DNA of 64,000 nt, from assembly GCF_011039075.1 (NCBI RefSeq), contig NZ_JAAKEG010000011.1, forward strand, positions 18,869 to 82,868, read 5' to 3'. The notes beneath the pieces were generated by a model, which had not been told where the DNA came from, did no database searches, and was given only the letters and a program-made list of their open reading frames with translations. The translations under genes and the position numbers were made by a program. How positions within the stretch are numbered: position 1 is the stretch's first letter; each line of letters starts with the position of its first letter. The stretch comes from Adlercreutzia sp. ZJ304. GTDB taxonomy: Bacteria > Actinomycetota > Coriobacteriia > Coriobacteriales > Eggerthellaceae. This document shows, piece after piece, positions 18,124-26,079 of the stretch.

Positions 18124-19251
18124 CTAGTTTTGGGTCTGATGCCGATTTGATACCACATCGCCTTCTATGAGGATATCGCATCCAAGGCTGGAAACTGAAA
18201 TGTTTTTCAATTCGGTAGCGTCGGCGGGCAGTATGCAACCTGTACCGCCTACAGGAGATGGCGCAAGAGAGCCGCCAAATATCTTTGGAGCAATGTATGC
18301 CTGTACCCTATCTACATAGCCACCATCGAACATGGCGCCCATTAAAGTTGAACCCCCTTCGACAATGACACTATCAAGATTCATCTTGCCCAACTTGCAC
18401 AAAAGATCGTCTAAGCAGATGTGGCCTTCTCGGTTTTGCGAAACATTTAAGATTGTGCAACCGAATTGCTTGTATTGTTCGTGCAAAAGCGCATCTTCAT
18501 TGCATGTAGCTATGACAGTAGAAATACTATTGGCACTGCTAACAATATTGCTGTTTATTGGCGTGCGCAGGCGCGTGTCGCAAACAACTCTTGTCGGCTG
18601 GTGCGCATTGTTACCCGCACCGCGCGCATTCAGCATGGGATTATCGGCAAGAACTGTATTCACACCAACCATGACAGCAGCATATCTTGCGCGGTCAGTA
18701 TGTACGCGCGCTCGTGCCTCAACTCCCGTAATCCACTTTGATTCGCCCGTTAGCGTGGCTATTTTGCCATCTAGCGTAGTGGCGAATTTAGCAATAACAA
18801 GAGGCTTTCCAGTGGTTACAAAATGAAAGAACGGCATGTTCAAAGCGTCACATTCGCTGCGCAGTACACCTTCGTCTACCTTTATGCCAGCGCTGCGCAA
18901 TCTTGCAATGCCGCGCCCTGCAACAAGCGGATTTGGATCGGACGAGCCCACAACTACGCGCGATATGCCCGCTTCTATAAGCGCATCGCAACAAGGTGGT
19001 TGCTTGCCAGTATGGCAACATGGTTCCAAAGTGACATACGCCGTAGCGCCAAGCGTGTCCTCTCCTGCCCGCTTGCATGAAAGAAGCGCCTCACGTTCTG
19101 CATGAAGCGCTCCGAATTTTGTGTGCCACCCTTGACCTATTATGCGATTGTCTTTCACAATAACACAGCCAACCTGCGGATTAGGATTAACCCAACCGCG
19201 ACCATGCGCTGCCAATTCAATGGCAAGCAGCATATATTTTTGGTCAGCCAT
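18124..19251 (-). CDS. ribD: Bifunctional diaminohydroxyphosphoribosylaminopyrimidine deaminase / 5-amino-6-(5-phosphoribosylamino)uracil reductase
   Basis: Carries out the second and third steps of riboflavin synthesis. The N-terminal deaminase has zinc ligands in LHAERE and PCCHTGKQPPC, and the C-terminal reductase (about 150-375) has VIAKFATTLDGKIA and VEGGSTLMGA. At 375 aa it is full length. It heads the rib operon. The gap to the upstream DUF362 gene is only 37 bp and there is no FMN riboswitch in it. The ribBA gene that usually joins this operon is absent. Confidence 0.95.
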   Translation of the reverse strand: MADQKYMLLAIELAAHGRGWVNPNPQVGCVIVKDNRIIGQGWHTKFGALHAEREALLSCKRAGEDTLGATAYVTLEPCCHTGKQPPCCDALIEAGISRVVVGSSDPNPLVAGRGIARLRSAGIKVDEGVLRSECDALNMPFFHFVTTGKPLVIAKFATTLDGKIATLTGESKWITGVEARARVHTDRARYAAVMVGVNTVLADNPMLNARGAGNNAHQPTRVVCDTRLRTPINSNIVSSANSISTVIATCNEDALLHEQYKQFGCTILNVSQNREGHICLDDLLCKLGKMNLDSVIVEGGSTLMGAMFDGGYVDRVQAYIAPKIFGGSLAPSPVGGTGCILPADATELKNISVSSLGCDILIEGDVVSNRHQTQN

Positions 19252-19288
19252 CTAAATTTCCTAAGTTAGCGCACAGACCAGCAAGCGA

Positions 19289-20173
19289 CTAATCGATTTC
19301 TATAAGGTCGTAATCTTTACTGCCGCATCCCAAACGCGCCGCATCGTCTATAATTTTGCGACCATTCTTGGAATCTATACGCTCAAGCAGATGATCGCGA
19401 CCCGGATCGGTGGAATTCAGAACCGCATCAATGCATGCCTGATCTATTGCTACAGGATCTGTCGAGGCAAAAATGCCAATATCTGCCATACATGGGTCTT
19501 CCGCCTTAGCGCAACAATCGCAATCGACCGACAGGTTAACGGCTATGCTGACATATGCCAAATTGCCCGCAAAATGAGAAACTACCGTTTCGGCAGCCTC
19601 AGCCATACCTTCCAGAAAATCGTCCTGCTTGGCGTGCTTATCCCAGAATTCAGCCTGCAAAAGCGATGCGCCACCAGTATGAATATTCACCTTGCCAGCA
19701 TTAGACGCACACCCGATAGACAGCTGTTTAAGCGCTCCGCCAAAACCACCCATAGGGTGCCCCTTAAAATGACTAAGCACCAACATAGATTCGTAATTCA
19801 TTATGTGTTTGCCAACCAAGTTTTCCTTCAACACGCGCCCATTTTTTATGGGGAATACTACGTCGGGGCCTTCTGAATCCATAATGTCTACGTCAAAATA
19901 TTTGCTCCAGCCATGCGCAGCCATAAGCTTTTCGTGCTTTTCGGTAGTGTCGCGCGCGCCGTCATATGCGGTGTTGCATTCCACTATGGTGCCATCTACA
20001 GCCTGAACCATAGGGCGCATAAATTCTGGGTGTAAGTAATTCTGGTTGCCCTCTTCGCCGGAGTGCACTTTTACAGCAACTTTACCGGGAAGCTGTACAC
20101 CCAGCGCATCATAGGCTCTAATTACCGATTCCGGAGAGATATCTTTGGTGAAATAGACTTTGGATTTCGCCAT
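19289..20173 (-). CDS. DUF362 domain-containing protein
   Basis: A 294-aa DUF362 protein, a family of unknown function often linked to Fe-S proteins. It shows the family's N-terminal VAVKVHSGEEGN, the central LSHFKGHPMGGFGGALKQLSIG and the C-terminal STDPVAIDQA. A short Cys cluster (CDCCAKAEDPC) sits where many homologues carry ferredoxin cysteines, so cluster or metal binding is plausible. The start at 20173 has AAAGGAG upstream; an extension to 20242 has none. It may be cotranscribed with ribD (37-bp gap). Confidence 0.85.
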   Translation of the reverse strand: MAKSKVYFTKDISPESVIRAYDALGVQLPGKVAVKVHSGEEGNQNYLHPEFMRPMVQAVDGTIVECNTAYDGARDTTEKHEKLMAAHGWSKYFDVDIMDSEGPDVVFPIKNGRVLKENLVGKHIMNYESMLVLSHFKGHPMGGFGGALKQLSIGCASNAGKVNIHTGGASLLQAEFWDKHAKQDDFLEGMAEAAETVVSHFAGNLAYVSIAVNLSVDCDCCAKAEDPCMADIGIFASTDPVAIDQACIDAVLNSTDPGRDHLLERIDSKNGRKIIDDAARLGCGSKDYDLIEID

Positions 20174-20287
20174 ACTAGCGCTCCTTTCATATAAAATCTT
20201 ATGCCTGAATGATACAACGTTTCGGCATGCGAAGTAATACAAGCGTATGCTGGTTTAGAACTACATAGCATACCTAAAGGAGCTTAT

Positions 20288-21355
20288 ATGATTTTGGGCA
20301 AGCTAAAAGGTGCAAGCATAGCGCTTGTATGTCTTATATTAGCTGCAGTAACAGGCTTATGCGTGCTTACCGGATGCGCAAGTTCAGGCACAGGCGGCAC
20401 AAGTGCAGACATCGGCGAAACCGCGAGCGCCGACGCAAATTCCCAAGTAGTTCGCGTGGGAACTATGCCAACTGAAGATATATTGCCACTTTGGGTAGCC
20501 GAGCAAGAGAATTTCACAACAGAAAATGGCATGCGAGTAGAAGTGGTTACATTCGATTCCGCACAGGCTTTGTCTGCTGCCATTACATCAGGCGATGTAG
20601 ACATGGCGATGACTGACATAATGCGCGCCGCTAAGTTAACTGAAAGCGGCATAGACACGACTCTTGAATGGGTAACGCTTGGAGAAACCGCCGATCAGGG
20701 GCGCTTTGGCGTACTGGCAGCGGCAGACGCACCGTATAACAACTTGCAGGAACTTGCAGACTACACAGCTTCGGAAGGATCTGGCGATTCGCAAGGCGTA
20801 GGGGTTGGATCTAACACGGTTCCCGAATATGTATTCGATAAATTATGCGAAGAAGCTGGTGTAGACGGTATTCCTGTACAAGAAGTAGCCAGCTTACCCG
20901 ACAGATATAGCCTAGTAGCTTCCGGACAGTTACTTGCAGCGGCACTTCCTGCTTCAATGCTGGCACTTGGAGAAGCAAGTGGAATGAAAGTAATAGCTGA
21001 CGATACGCAGGGTGAAAATATATCGCAATCAGTTATGGTGGCGCGAACAAAATGGAGTGAAGCTAACGCTCAGGGAGTGCTAGATGTAGCACAGATATGG
21101 GATGCAGGAGTAAGCGCCTTGGCAGCTAACCCTAACCAATACCGAGCGCTGCTAGTGGAAAAAGCAAACTTGAATTCCGCCATAGCCGACACATATCCTA
21201 TAAGTTCATACCCGATGGCGCTACACAATGGCGAACTTGCGCATCCTAGCGGCGACATGGTGCAACCCGTACTGGAGTGGATGGTTGCAAAAGGATACGG
21301 CGGTAAGGTGACATACGACGATGCTAGCGGCGTGCTAGAAGTAAAAGCAGCGTAA
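20288..21355 (+). CDS. ABC transporter substrate-binding lipoprotein (NitT/TauT/SsuA type)
   Basis: A 355-aa periplasmic-binding-type lipoprotein. The signal peptide ends in the lipobox VLTGC (Cys about residue 31). The NMT1/SsuA-like domain follows, with VVRVGTMPTEDILPLWVAEQ, AAITSGDVDMAMTDI and a solute-binding cleft pattern. The family imports sulfonates, taurine, nitrate, thiamine precursors and similar; the ligand cannot be told from sequence. AAAGGAG precedes the ATG. A matching permease follows after 26 bp. Confidence 0.85.
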   Translation: MILGKLKGASIALVCLILAAVTGLCVLTGCASSGTGGTSADIGETASADANSQVVRVGTMPTEDILPLWVAEQENFTTENGMRVEVVTFDSAQALSAAITSGDVDMAMTDIMRAAKLTESGIDTTLEWVTLGETADQGRFGVLAAADAPYNNLQELADYTASEGSGDSQGVGVGSNTVPEYVFDKLCEEAGVDGIPVQEVASLPDRYSLVASGQLLAAALPASMLALGEASGMKVIADDTQGENISQSVMVARTKWSEANAQGVLDVAQIWDAGVSALAANPNQYRALLVEKANLNSAIADTYPISSYPMALHNGELAHPSGDMVQPVLEWMVAKGYGGKVTYDDASGVLEVKAA

Positions 21356-21381
21356 AGTCAGACGGACACAGCGTAAGCAAT

Positions 21382-22113
21382 TTGAGCAAGACACTTGGAT
21401 ATATCTGGGGCACTGTATTAGTTATAGCCATCTGGTGGCTTTTAGCTTTAGTTGTGCAATCGCCCGCGCTGCCCACCCCTATTGCCACAGTACCTGTTTT
21501 GGTCGAACAATTTGGCGCAATAATGCCGCAGTTTTGGCTAAGCCTTTGGCGCATACTGCTAGCTATGATTATAGGCACTTTACTAGGTGCACCCATAGGG
21601 CTTGCACTTGGGCGCTCAAAACGCGCCGATGCTGTTTTAGGACCGGTGTTGTATATCCTGTACCCTCTTCCGAAAATAGTGTTACTGCCTATATTGTTTG
21701 TTCTATTCGGAATAGGCGGCGAGGCAAAGGTAATTCTTATAGCCATTGCGGTATTCTTCCAAATGATGGTAACTATGCGCGATGCCGCGCACGCCATACC
21801 AACTAGCGCTGTTGAATCGATGCGAACGCTTGGCGCAAACCGCTGCCGAGTGTTTGTGCATCTTGTAGTACCCGCCACTATGCCTGCCCTATTCACCGCA
21901 CTTCGCATAACCACAGGCACCGCGGTAGCAATTTTGTTCATAGCGGAATCGATGGCGGGCAATACGGGGCTTGGGTATTTTATTATGCACTCGTGGTCGC
22001 TTTTGGAATACACGCGCATGTTTGCCGGAATAATAGCTATGGCACTTATGGGTGTTTTGCTTTACGAAGCATTCGATATTGCCGAGAAGCATTTCAGCAA
22101 GTGGAAAAACTAA
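21382..22113 (+). CDS. ABC transporter permease (SsuC/TauC type)
   Basis: A 243-aa inner-membrane permease with about six hydrophobic segments and the EAA loop (EAMRTLGANRC-like, here VESMRTLGANRCRVFVHLVVPATMP in two pieces) that docks the ATPase. The start appears to be a TTG at 21382 with no clear Shine-Dalgarno; no ATG or GTG lies between the upstream stop and this point in frame. It forms a pair with the binding protein. The cognate ATPase gene is not adjacent: the tRNA-Ala gene begins 58 bp later. Confidence 0.85.
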   Translation: MSKTLGYIWGTVLVIAIWWLLALVVQSPALPTPIATVPVLVEQFGAIMPQFWLSLWRILLAMIIGTLLGAPIGLALGRSKRADAVLGPVLYILYPLPKIVLLPILFVLFGIGGEAKVILIAIAVFFQMMVTMRDAAHAIPTSAVESMRTLGANRCRVFVHLVVPATMPALFTALRITTGTAVAILFIAESMAGNTGLGYFIMHSWSLLEYTRMFAGIIAMALMGVLLYEAFDIAEKHFSKWKN

Positions 22114-22135
22114 CGCACAATGCGCGTCGTTAGGC

Positions 22136-22141
22136 TATAAT
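22136..22141 (+). promoter_or_regulatory. -10 element of the tRNA-Ala promoter
   Basis: A perfect TATAAT lies 30 bp before the first tRNA base. The -35 region is poor. Confidence 0.5.
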
Positions 22142-22171
22142 AGTGCGTCGCGAAAATGATTCGCAACATAC

Positions 22172-22247
22172 GGGGCATTAGCTCAGCTGGGAGAGCGCGT
22201 GGTTCGCAATCACGAGGTCGTGGGTTCGATCCCCATATGCTCCACCA
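22172..22247 (+). tRNA. tRNA-Ala (anticodon CGC)
   Basis: A complete cloverleaf: acceptor GGGGCAT with ATGCTCC, D-arm GCTC/GAGC, anticodon loop TTCGCAA giving CGC (reads GCG, alanine), T-arm with GGTTCGATCC, and an encoded CCA end (22245-22247). The acceptor contains the G3:U70 wobble pair, the identity element for alanyl-tRNA synthetase. The 3' part is repeated 1762 bp downstream. Confidence 0.97.
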
Positions 22248-22373
22248 TAGGAAGATTCTCGAACCCGTCATCATTGGCGGGTTCGAGTTTTATCTGCTTT
22301 ACCCGCACAAACCTATCGCGTTATACTCTGCAATCTAAATAACCGTCCAAACACTCGCGAACACATACTCCGC
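22192..22373 (+). repeat. Left direct-repeat copy (tRNA 3' part, terminator and downstream flank), continued at 22984-23000
   Basis: Starting inside the D-arm of the tRNA, this sequence recurs at 23954-24136 with only about five differences and no net length change up to the end of the tRNA. The copy is split: after the 602-bp element the remaining 17 bp (GAGCAGTCAAATTAGGA) continue at 22984-23000. Total repeat length is about 200 bp. Confidence 0.9.
22258..22291 (+). terminator. Rho-independent terminator of tRNA-Ala
   Basis: A perfect 10-bp stem, CTCGAACCCG with CGGGTTCGAG, around TCATCATTGG, followed by TTTT. A second copy is at 24020-24054. Confidence 0.9.
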
Positions 22374-22975
22374 GGTATATGGGCAGAAAAGTGTGTCTGT
22401 TTTAGTCGATTGCATATGGATAGGGCGCGCTGTTGTGGAACTCTGACCAAACCAGACCGTGTGTTATCTTCGTCACTTTTTAGGCGAAAAATGGTCAAAA
22501 CTTCCGACTTTCCACAGTCTATAATGCCAAATTACACCAATTACGAATCAAAATGGAATTGAAGAACCCTGTTTGCCCAGTGTTCTCCACAATTCAAGTT
22601 ATCTATGTGGCGCTATGACTATGGAAAGCCGGAAGTTTTGACCATTTTTCTAACTTTTTTGAACTAGTATGCGGATGAGTTGAATCGTAATCTAGCGTCA
22701 AGGTGTTGAGAGTTTACCCAAAAGCCATCCAACAAACACTTTAAGCCATCTTGCGGAGGTATCGTTTTTCCTAACGCTAGAGCCTCCGCATAAGGTGCAT
22801 CTCCACCTCTGCCTTTCTGCTTTAGTAAATTTGTTCTTTGACATTTTGCTGCCGCAAATGCTGCATTTTGAGATAGATACCGCTCATCCCTGCCCATAAC
22901 TGACTTTTTCTTGGAAAAAGCTTGCCTGAACAGGGATGTCAAGTGAGAATTAGGCGCACTTTTTGCCTATATGCC
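22374..22975. mobile_element. 602-bp non-autonomous insertion element with terminal inverted repeats and 8-bp target duplication
   Basis: The ends GGTATATGGGCAGAAAAGTG and (reverse complement of the right end) GGCATATAGGCAAAAAGTGC are imperfect inverted repeats that extend over about 25 bp. The element is flanked by TACTCCGC at 22366-22373 and 22976-22983, while the uninterrupted copy at 24129-24136 has it once. No transposase is encoded. A 92-codon minus-strand frame at 22664-22942 is unrecognised and probably not a gene. The 8-bp duplication and GG ends recall ISL3/IS1595-type elements, but the family is not established. Confidence 0.8.
22486..22650. repeat. Inverted repeat of about 37 bp inside the 602-bp element
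   Basis: The left arm (22486-22523) begins GAAAAATGGTCAAAACTTCC. The right arm (22614-22650) is its reverse complement with a few mismatches, separated by about 90 bp. This could be a smaller MITE nested in the larger element or a structured part of it. Confidence 0.75.
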
Positions 22976-23063
22976 TACTCCGCGAGCAGTCAAATTAGGA
23001 TAGGCTGTCTAGGAAATCGTCCGACCCTTCAACCTGATTTGATGAACTGAACTCAGCATAAAC

Positions 23064-23744
23064 TTACGGATCAACAGATTTTCGTTCTAGCGGTTTGAGA
23101 AAATTCTTCTTCAGATTTCTCACATTCATGAAAAAATCCATTTCGGATTTGGTGAGATTATCGTTGCTTAACTTCTCCGCAATAAGCTCTAATGTACATA
23201 TCATGTCAGCTGCTTGGAAAAGACAATAATCAGACGGTTTTGCCTTACGTATATCTGCATCAATAAGTGCATTGAAAACAGCATTGATTATGTTTGTAAC
23301 TTCTTTTTGCCCGTTATCGTAATAGACGATAACGCTATCGAATGACTGAAAGAACTCAAGATGTATCTTTACATATCCGCTTATCTCACGAGAAATTCTA
23401 GATACCATCTTGTCGTGAGTGGAGAACTCTTTCTTCCTGAAAAGGAATGTCTTATAACGAATATCCGACCGCCGAACGAAGCTAAACAGAGCCCTAAAAA
23501 GCTTCCTTCTATCAGCCATAGGCAGACTGATGTAATCAGACTCCCTTCTTATCAATGGCGCTGAGTGTATGTTGTGCGTCTTAGGAAATCCAGCTTCTGC
23601 AAGATGCTGCTTTAAATATGCAACCTGTTCAGAGATGCTCTTACTTTGGTCATGAAGAACAAGCGTAATCAGATAATATGGAGCATGCTTTTCGTAGACT
23701 CCGAAGTCGCCGGATTCATCTATGAACACGCTTAAATCTGCCAT
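23064..23744 (-). CDS. DUF3800 domain-containing protein
   Basis: A 226-aa protein with the DUF3800 signatures: the N-terminal FIDESGDFG and the C-terminal QAADMI. The acidic residues between them suggest an RNase H-like metal-dependent nuclease (family inference; no activity is proven). The ATG at 23744 has AAGGAG very close upstream; an ATG five codons earlier lacks one. It is the only gene between the two tRNA-Ala repeat copies, a position typical of mobile or defence cargo. Its leader contains two hairpins. Confidence 0.85.
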   Translation of the reverse strand: MADLSVFIDESGDFGVYEKHAPYYLITLVLHDQSKSISEQVAYLKQHLAEAGFPKTHNIHSAPLIRRESDYISLPMADRRKLFRALFSFVRRSDIRYKTFLFRKKEFSTHDKMVSRISREISGYVKIHLEFFQSFDSVIVYYDNGQKEVTNIINAVFNALIDADIRKAKPSDYCLFQAADMICTLELIAEKLSNDNLTKSEMDFFMNVRNLKKNFLKPLERKSVDP

Positions 23745-23765
23745 ATGCTCCTTATACATTAAAAT

Positions 23766-23816
23766 GGCGGGGAAATATCCCCGCCTTAGGGTGGACCAGG
23801 GTCTTTCGACCAGCCC
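23766..23816 (-). other. Two adjacent hairpins in the leader of the DUF3800 gene
   Basis: On the minus strand GGTCGAAAGACC (a GNRA-like tetraloop hairpin within a GGGCTGG...CCACCC context) is followed by GGCGGGGA-TATT-TCCCCGCC and ATTTT, 22 bp before the start codon. The second hairpin looks like an intrinsic terminator. The pair may be the 3' end of a small RNA, an attenuator, or the end of a transcript lost on integration. Confidence 0.5.
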
Positions 23817-23953
23817 AGAATATGTCTAGTTTATACCATGTTTTCAGTGAAACTTCAATCTCTTGGAATCTGTTTGAATCATTGTGTATCTGAATTGACC
23901 GATTGCCGTCGAAATTACTTTTATAAACTAGATACGTATGCAAATGACTTGGA

Positions 23954-24153
23954 AGAGCGCGTGGTTCGCAATCACGAGGTCGTGGGTTCGATCCCCATAT
24001 GCTCCACCATAGAAAGATTCTCGAACCCGTCATTGTTGGCGGGTTCGAGTTTTTATCTGCTTTACCCGCACAAACCTATCGCGTTATACTCTGCAATCTA
24101 AATAACCGTCCAAACACTCGCGGACACATACTCCGCGAGCAGTCAAATTAGGA
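23954..24153 (+). repeat. Right direct-repeat copy with 3' tRNA-Ala fragment
   Basis: It contains the anticodon arm, T-arm, acceptor 3' strand and CCA (to 24009), the tRNA terminator (24020-24054) and the downstream flank ending in CAAATTAGGA. The 5' part of the tRNA is missing, so it cannot make a functional tRNA. It has the form of a displaced attachment-site tRNA end. Confidence 0.9.
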
Positions 24154-24167
24154 AGGAATAGCACGCA

Positions 24168-25028
24168 ATGATAGACCCGTTTTGGTTCGTCACCATTGTG
24201 ACGTTGCTTTCCGGCGCAGGCGGCACGGGTATCGGCGGGCTTATAGGCGCGCTGTTCAAGAACGGATCGAACCGCACCATCAGTCTGCTTTTGGCATTCG
24301 CTGGTGGTGTTATGACCGCCATGGTGTGCTTCGAGCTATTAGCTGAGGGCGTTGAAGCGGCAAACCAGCTCTTCAATATGGGAGTCTTGCTTGTTATTGT
24401 TTCCGTAGCGTTTGGCGTTGCAGTTGTATACGCACTCAACTACATTATTGACCGGCGCACCGTTCGGGAAGTGCAGCACACGGCGAATGAAGGTCATCCT
24501 CAGGCACATGACGACATCGATGAACTAGTGCATGCCGATCACTATGCTGAGCACAAGCGTGCGGGCGATTCGCGCGGATCGCTCGTAGTGGCTGGCATTG
24601 TTATGGCATGCGCAATTGCATTACATAATATCCCGGAAGGTATGACAATTGGCGCAGGGTTTGTCATCTCGGATAATCTCATGCTCGGTACAGGCATGAT
24701 CATGGCCGTCCTTATCGGTCTGCACAACATTCCCGAAGGCATGGCTGTCTCGGTGCCGCTTATCAGCGGCGGTATGAGTAGGCTGCGTGCGGTTCTGCTC
24801 ACTGCGCTATGCGGTCTGCCAACACTCTTTGGTGCGTGGCTTGGCTTGTGGCTTGGCGACATAGGACCACTCGGTCTTACCATTAGTTTGGGATTTGCAT
24901 CGGGCGCGATGCTATACGTCGTATTCGGCGAAATTCTGCCCGAGGCATATCTCATGTACCGCTCACGCATTCCGGCATTCTCTTTTCTTGTTGGTCTTAT
25001 GCTTGGTCTATTCATGATCTTTAGCTAG
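24168..25028 (+). CDS. ZIP family divalent metal transporter
   Basis: A 286-aa membrane protein that imports divalent cations such as Zn, Mn or Fe. It has about eight hydrophobic segments, a His/Asp-rich variable loop after helix 3 (GHPQAHDDIDELVHADHYAEH), and the paired metal-binding signatures ALHNIPEG in helix 4 and GLHNIPEG in helix 5. GGAAGG precedes the ATG, immediately after the end of the direct repeat. Codons look more GC-rich than those of core neighbours, which suggests transfer with the following block. Confidence 0.93.
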   Translation: MIDPFWFVTIVTLLSGAGGTGIGGLIGALFKNGSNRTISLLLAFAGGVMTAMVCFELLAEGVEAANQLFNMGVLLVIVSVAFGVAVVYALNYIIDRRTVREVQHTANEGHPQAHDDIDELVHADHYAEHKRAGDSRGSLVVAGIVMACAIALHNIPEGMTIGAGFVISDNLMLGTGMIMAVLIGLHNIPEGMAVSVPLISGGMSRLRAVLLTALCGLPTLFGAWLGLWLGDIGPLGLTISLGFASGAMLYVVFGEILPEAYLMYRSRIPAFSFLVGLMLGLFMIFS

Positions 25029-25041
25029 TGAACACTAAGAC

Positions 25042-25074
25042 AGTTTCTAAGCCAGAAGGGGTTCTCGGCTAAAC
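25042..25074 (+). terminator. Possible terminator hairpin after the ZIP gene
   Basis: GTTT..AAGCC..AGAA pairs with TTCT..GGCT..AAAC across a GGGG loop. There is no clear T-run, so the assignment is weak. Confidence 0.4.
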
Positions 25075-25183
25075 TATATATTCTTAAGTATTCATATTAC
25101 CTGTTCGGGCAGATCAGGCAGCTTACGCGACGCTACACCCTTTTTCGCAAATCGCATAACAAACTGCTTTGAAGCCTTTAAGT

Positions 25184-25742
25184 CTACTTTAAAAGACTGC
25201 TGCTCTGACTAATGGTGACGCCTATTTCGTCTGCCCTCTGCACCGCAAGACCGGCTCTTTCCGCGAACTCGGACCAACTCTCCGCAATATCAACCATACG
25301 ATCGATCCGCGCATACGGATCCGAGATACTGAAGCGCTCGGCCAACCGAAGCAAATCGCTGCGATCTATTCCTGTGAACTTTCCGTTAACAGACAAGAAA
25401 TGCTGGGACAACCAAGGATTGTTCTCTGCATACGCATAAGTCAGGTCGTAAGCAGGAGCAAGCTGCCAGCTGCCCCCTTCTGGAAGCAAAAACGACCAGT
25501 TCTTCGTATGGTCATCGTTGTTGGTCATACACACATTGAACACCACTCTGTCAAAAAGCTCATCGAGAGCATCCAAGTCAAGCTCCAAGTCAATTGCAGC
25601 CTCGAACAGCTGCACAGTACTGAACGTACCTACCATATTGAAATCGAGGTTAGCAAGCGCGCCCAGATGGCTTGAACTCCAGCGCACCTACTCGTTTGCC
25701 CCAGCAGATAACATCAATCCCAAAAACAGGCTTATACGCCAT
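25184..25742 (-). pseudogene. HipA-family kinase, decayed (internal deletion and frameshift)
   Basis: HipA toxins are Ser/Thr kinases that induce persistence. Here an N-terminal stub starts at the ATG 25742 (MAYKPVFGIDVICWGKRVGA, HipA-like) and hits a stop after 30 codons. The C-terminal half follows in another frame (25687 to 25184), with NNDDHTKNWSFL and LAPAYDLT from the catalytic and metal-binding region. The N-lobe and P-loop region (well over 150 residues in intact HipA) is gone. The stub lies 2 bp after the HTH gene, the normal hipBA arrangement, so the operon was once intact. Confidence 0.85.
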
Positions 25743-25744
25743 AG

Positions 25745-26059
25745 CTACTCCACCTTTGTGTTTCCCTGTGCACCCTTGGATCTTGCGCGCTTCCTTTGCT
25801 TTCCATATTGCCTCAATTGAATCGGACTGATGGGTGTGGCAGGCGCGATCAGATCAAGCTGTTCCTCTATGCCAAGCACCTTCATCACTTTAATGAACGT
25901 CAAGAGACGCGAGCCGACACCTCTCTCGAGCTTTGCTATGGTCGCTTGCGTCAACCCCGAACGAGACGCGACCTCGTCTTGCGTCATATTCATATCGAGG
26001 CGATACCTCTTCAGGCGCTGACCAAGCGTCGTTTCCCAATCCCGTGCATTTCTTTCCAT
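25745..26059 (-). CDS. XRE-family HTH regulator, HipB-like antitoxin
   Basis: A 104-aa protein with an HTH at about residues 18-72 (RYRLDMNMTQDEVASRSGLT and AKLERGVGSR) and a basic C-terminal tail. The start at 26059 is chosen because the frame further upstream is AT-rich promoter sequence; the Shine-Dalgarno is weak. It sits directly before the broken hipA. It probably once repressed its own operon and may now be an orphan repressor. Confidence 0.85.
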   Translation of the reverse strand: MERNARDWETTLGQRLKRYRLDMNMTQDEVASRSGLTQATIAKLERGVGSRLLTFIKVMKVLGIEEQLDLIAPATPISPIQLRQYGKQRKRARSKGAQGNTKVE

Positions 26060-26079
26060 AATGTTAATCTTAATATTTC

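Noticed and set aside
19252..19288. FMN riboswitch before ribD
   Set aside because: The gap is only 37 bp and contains none of the RFN-box pattern.
22664..22942. A 92-aa gene inside the 602-bp element
   Set aside because: No ribosome-binding site, no recognisable domain and it fills an element that otherwise lacks coding sequence; likely spurious.
23954..24009. A second tRNA-Ala gene
   Set aside because: It lacks the 5' acceptor strand and most of the D-arm, so it is a repeat fragment and not a functional tRNA.
23752..24033. A 93-codon minus-strand frame across the tRNA fragment
   Set aside because: Its sequence (SNPRPRDCEPRALPSHL) is the well-known translation artefact of an antisense tRNA; it is not a gene.
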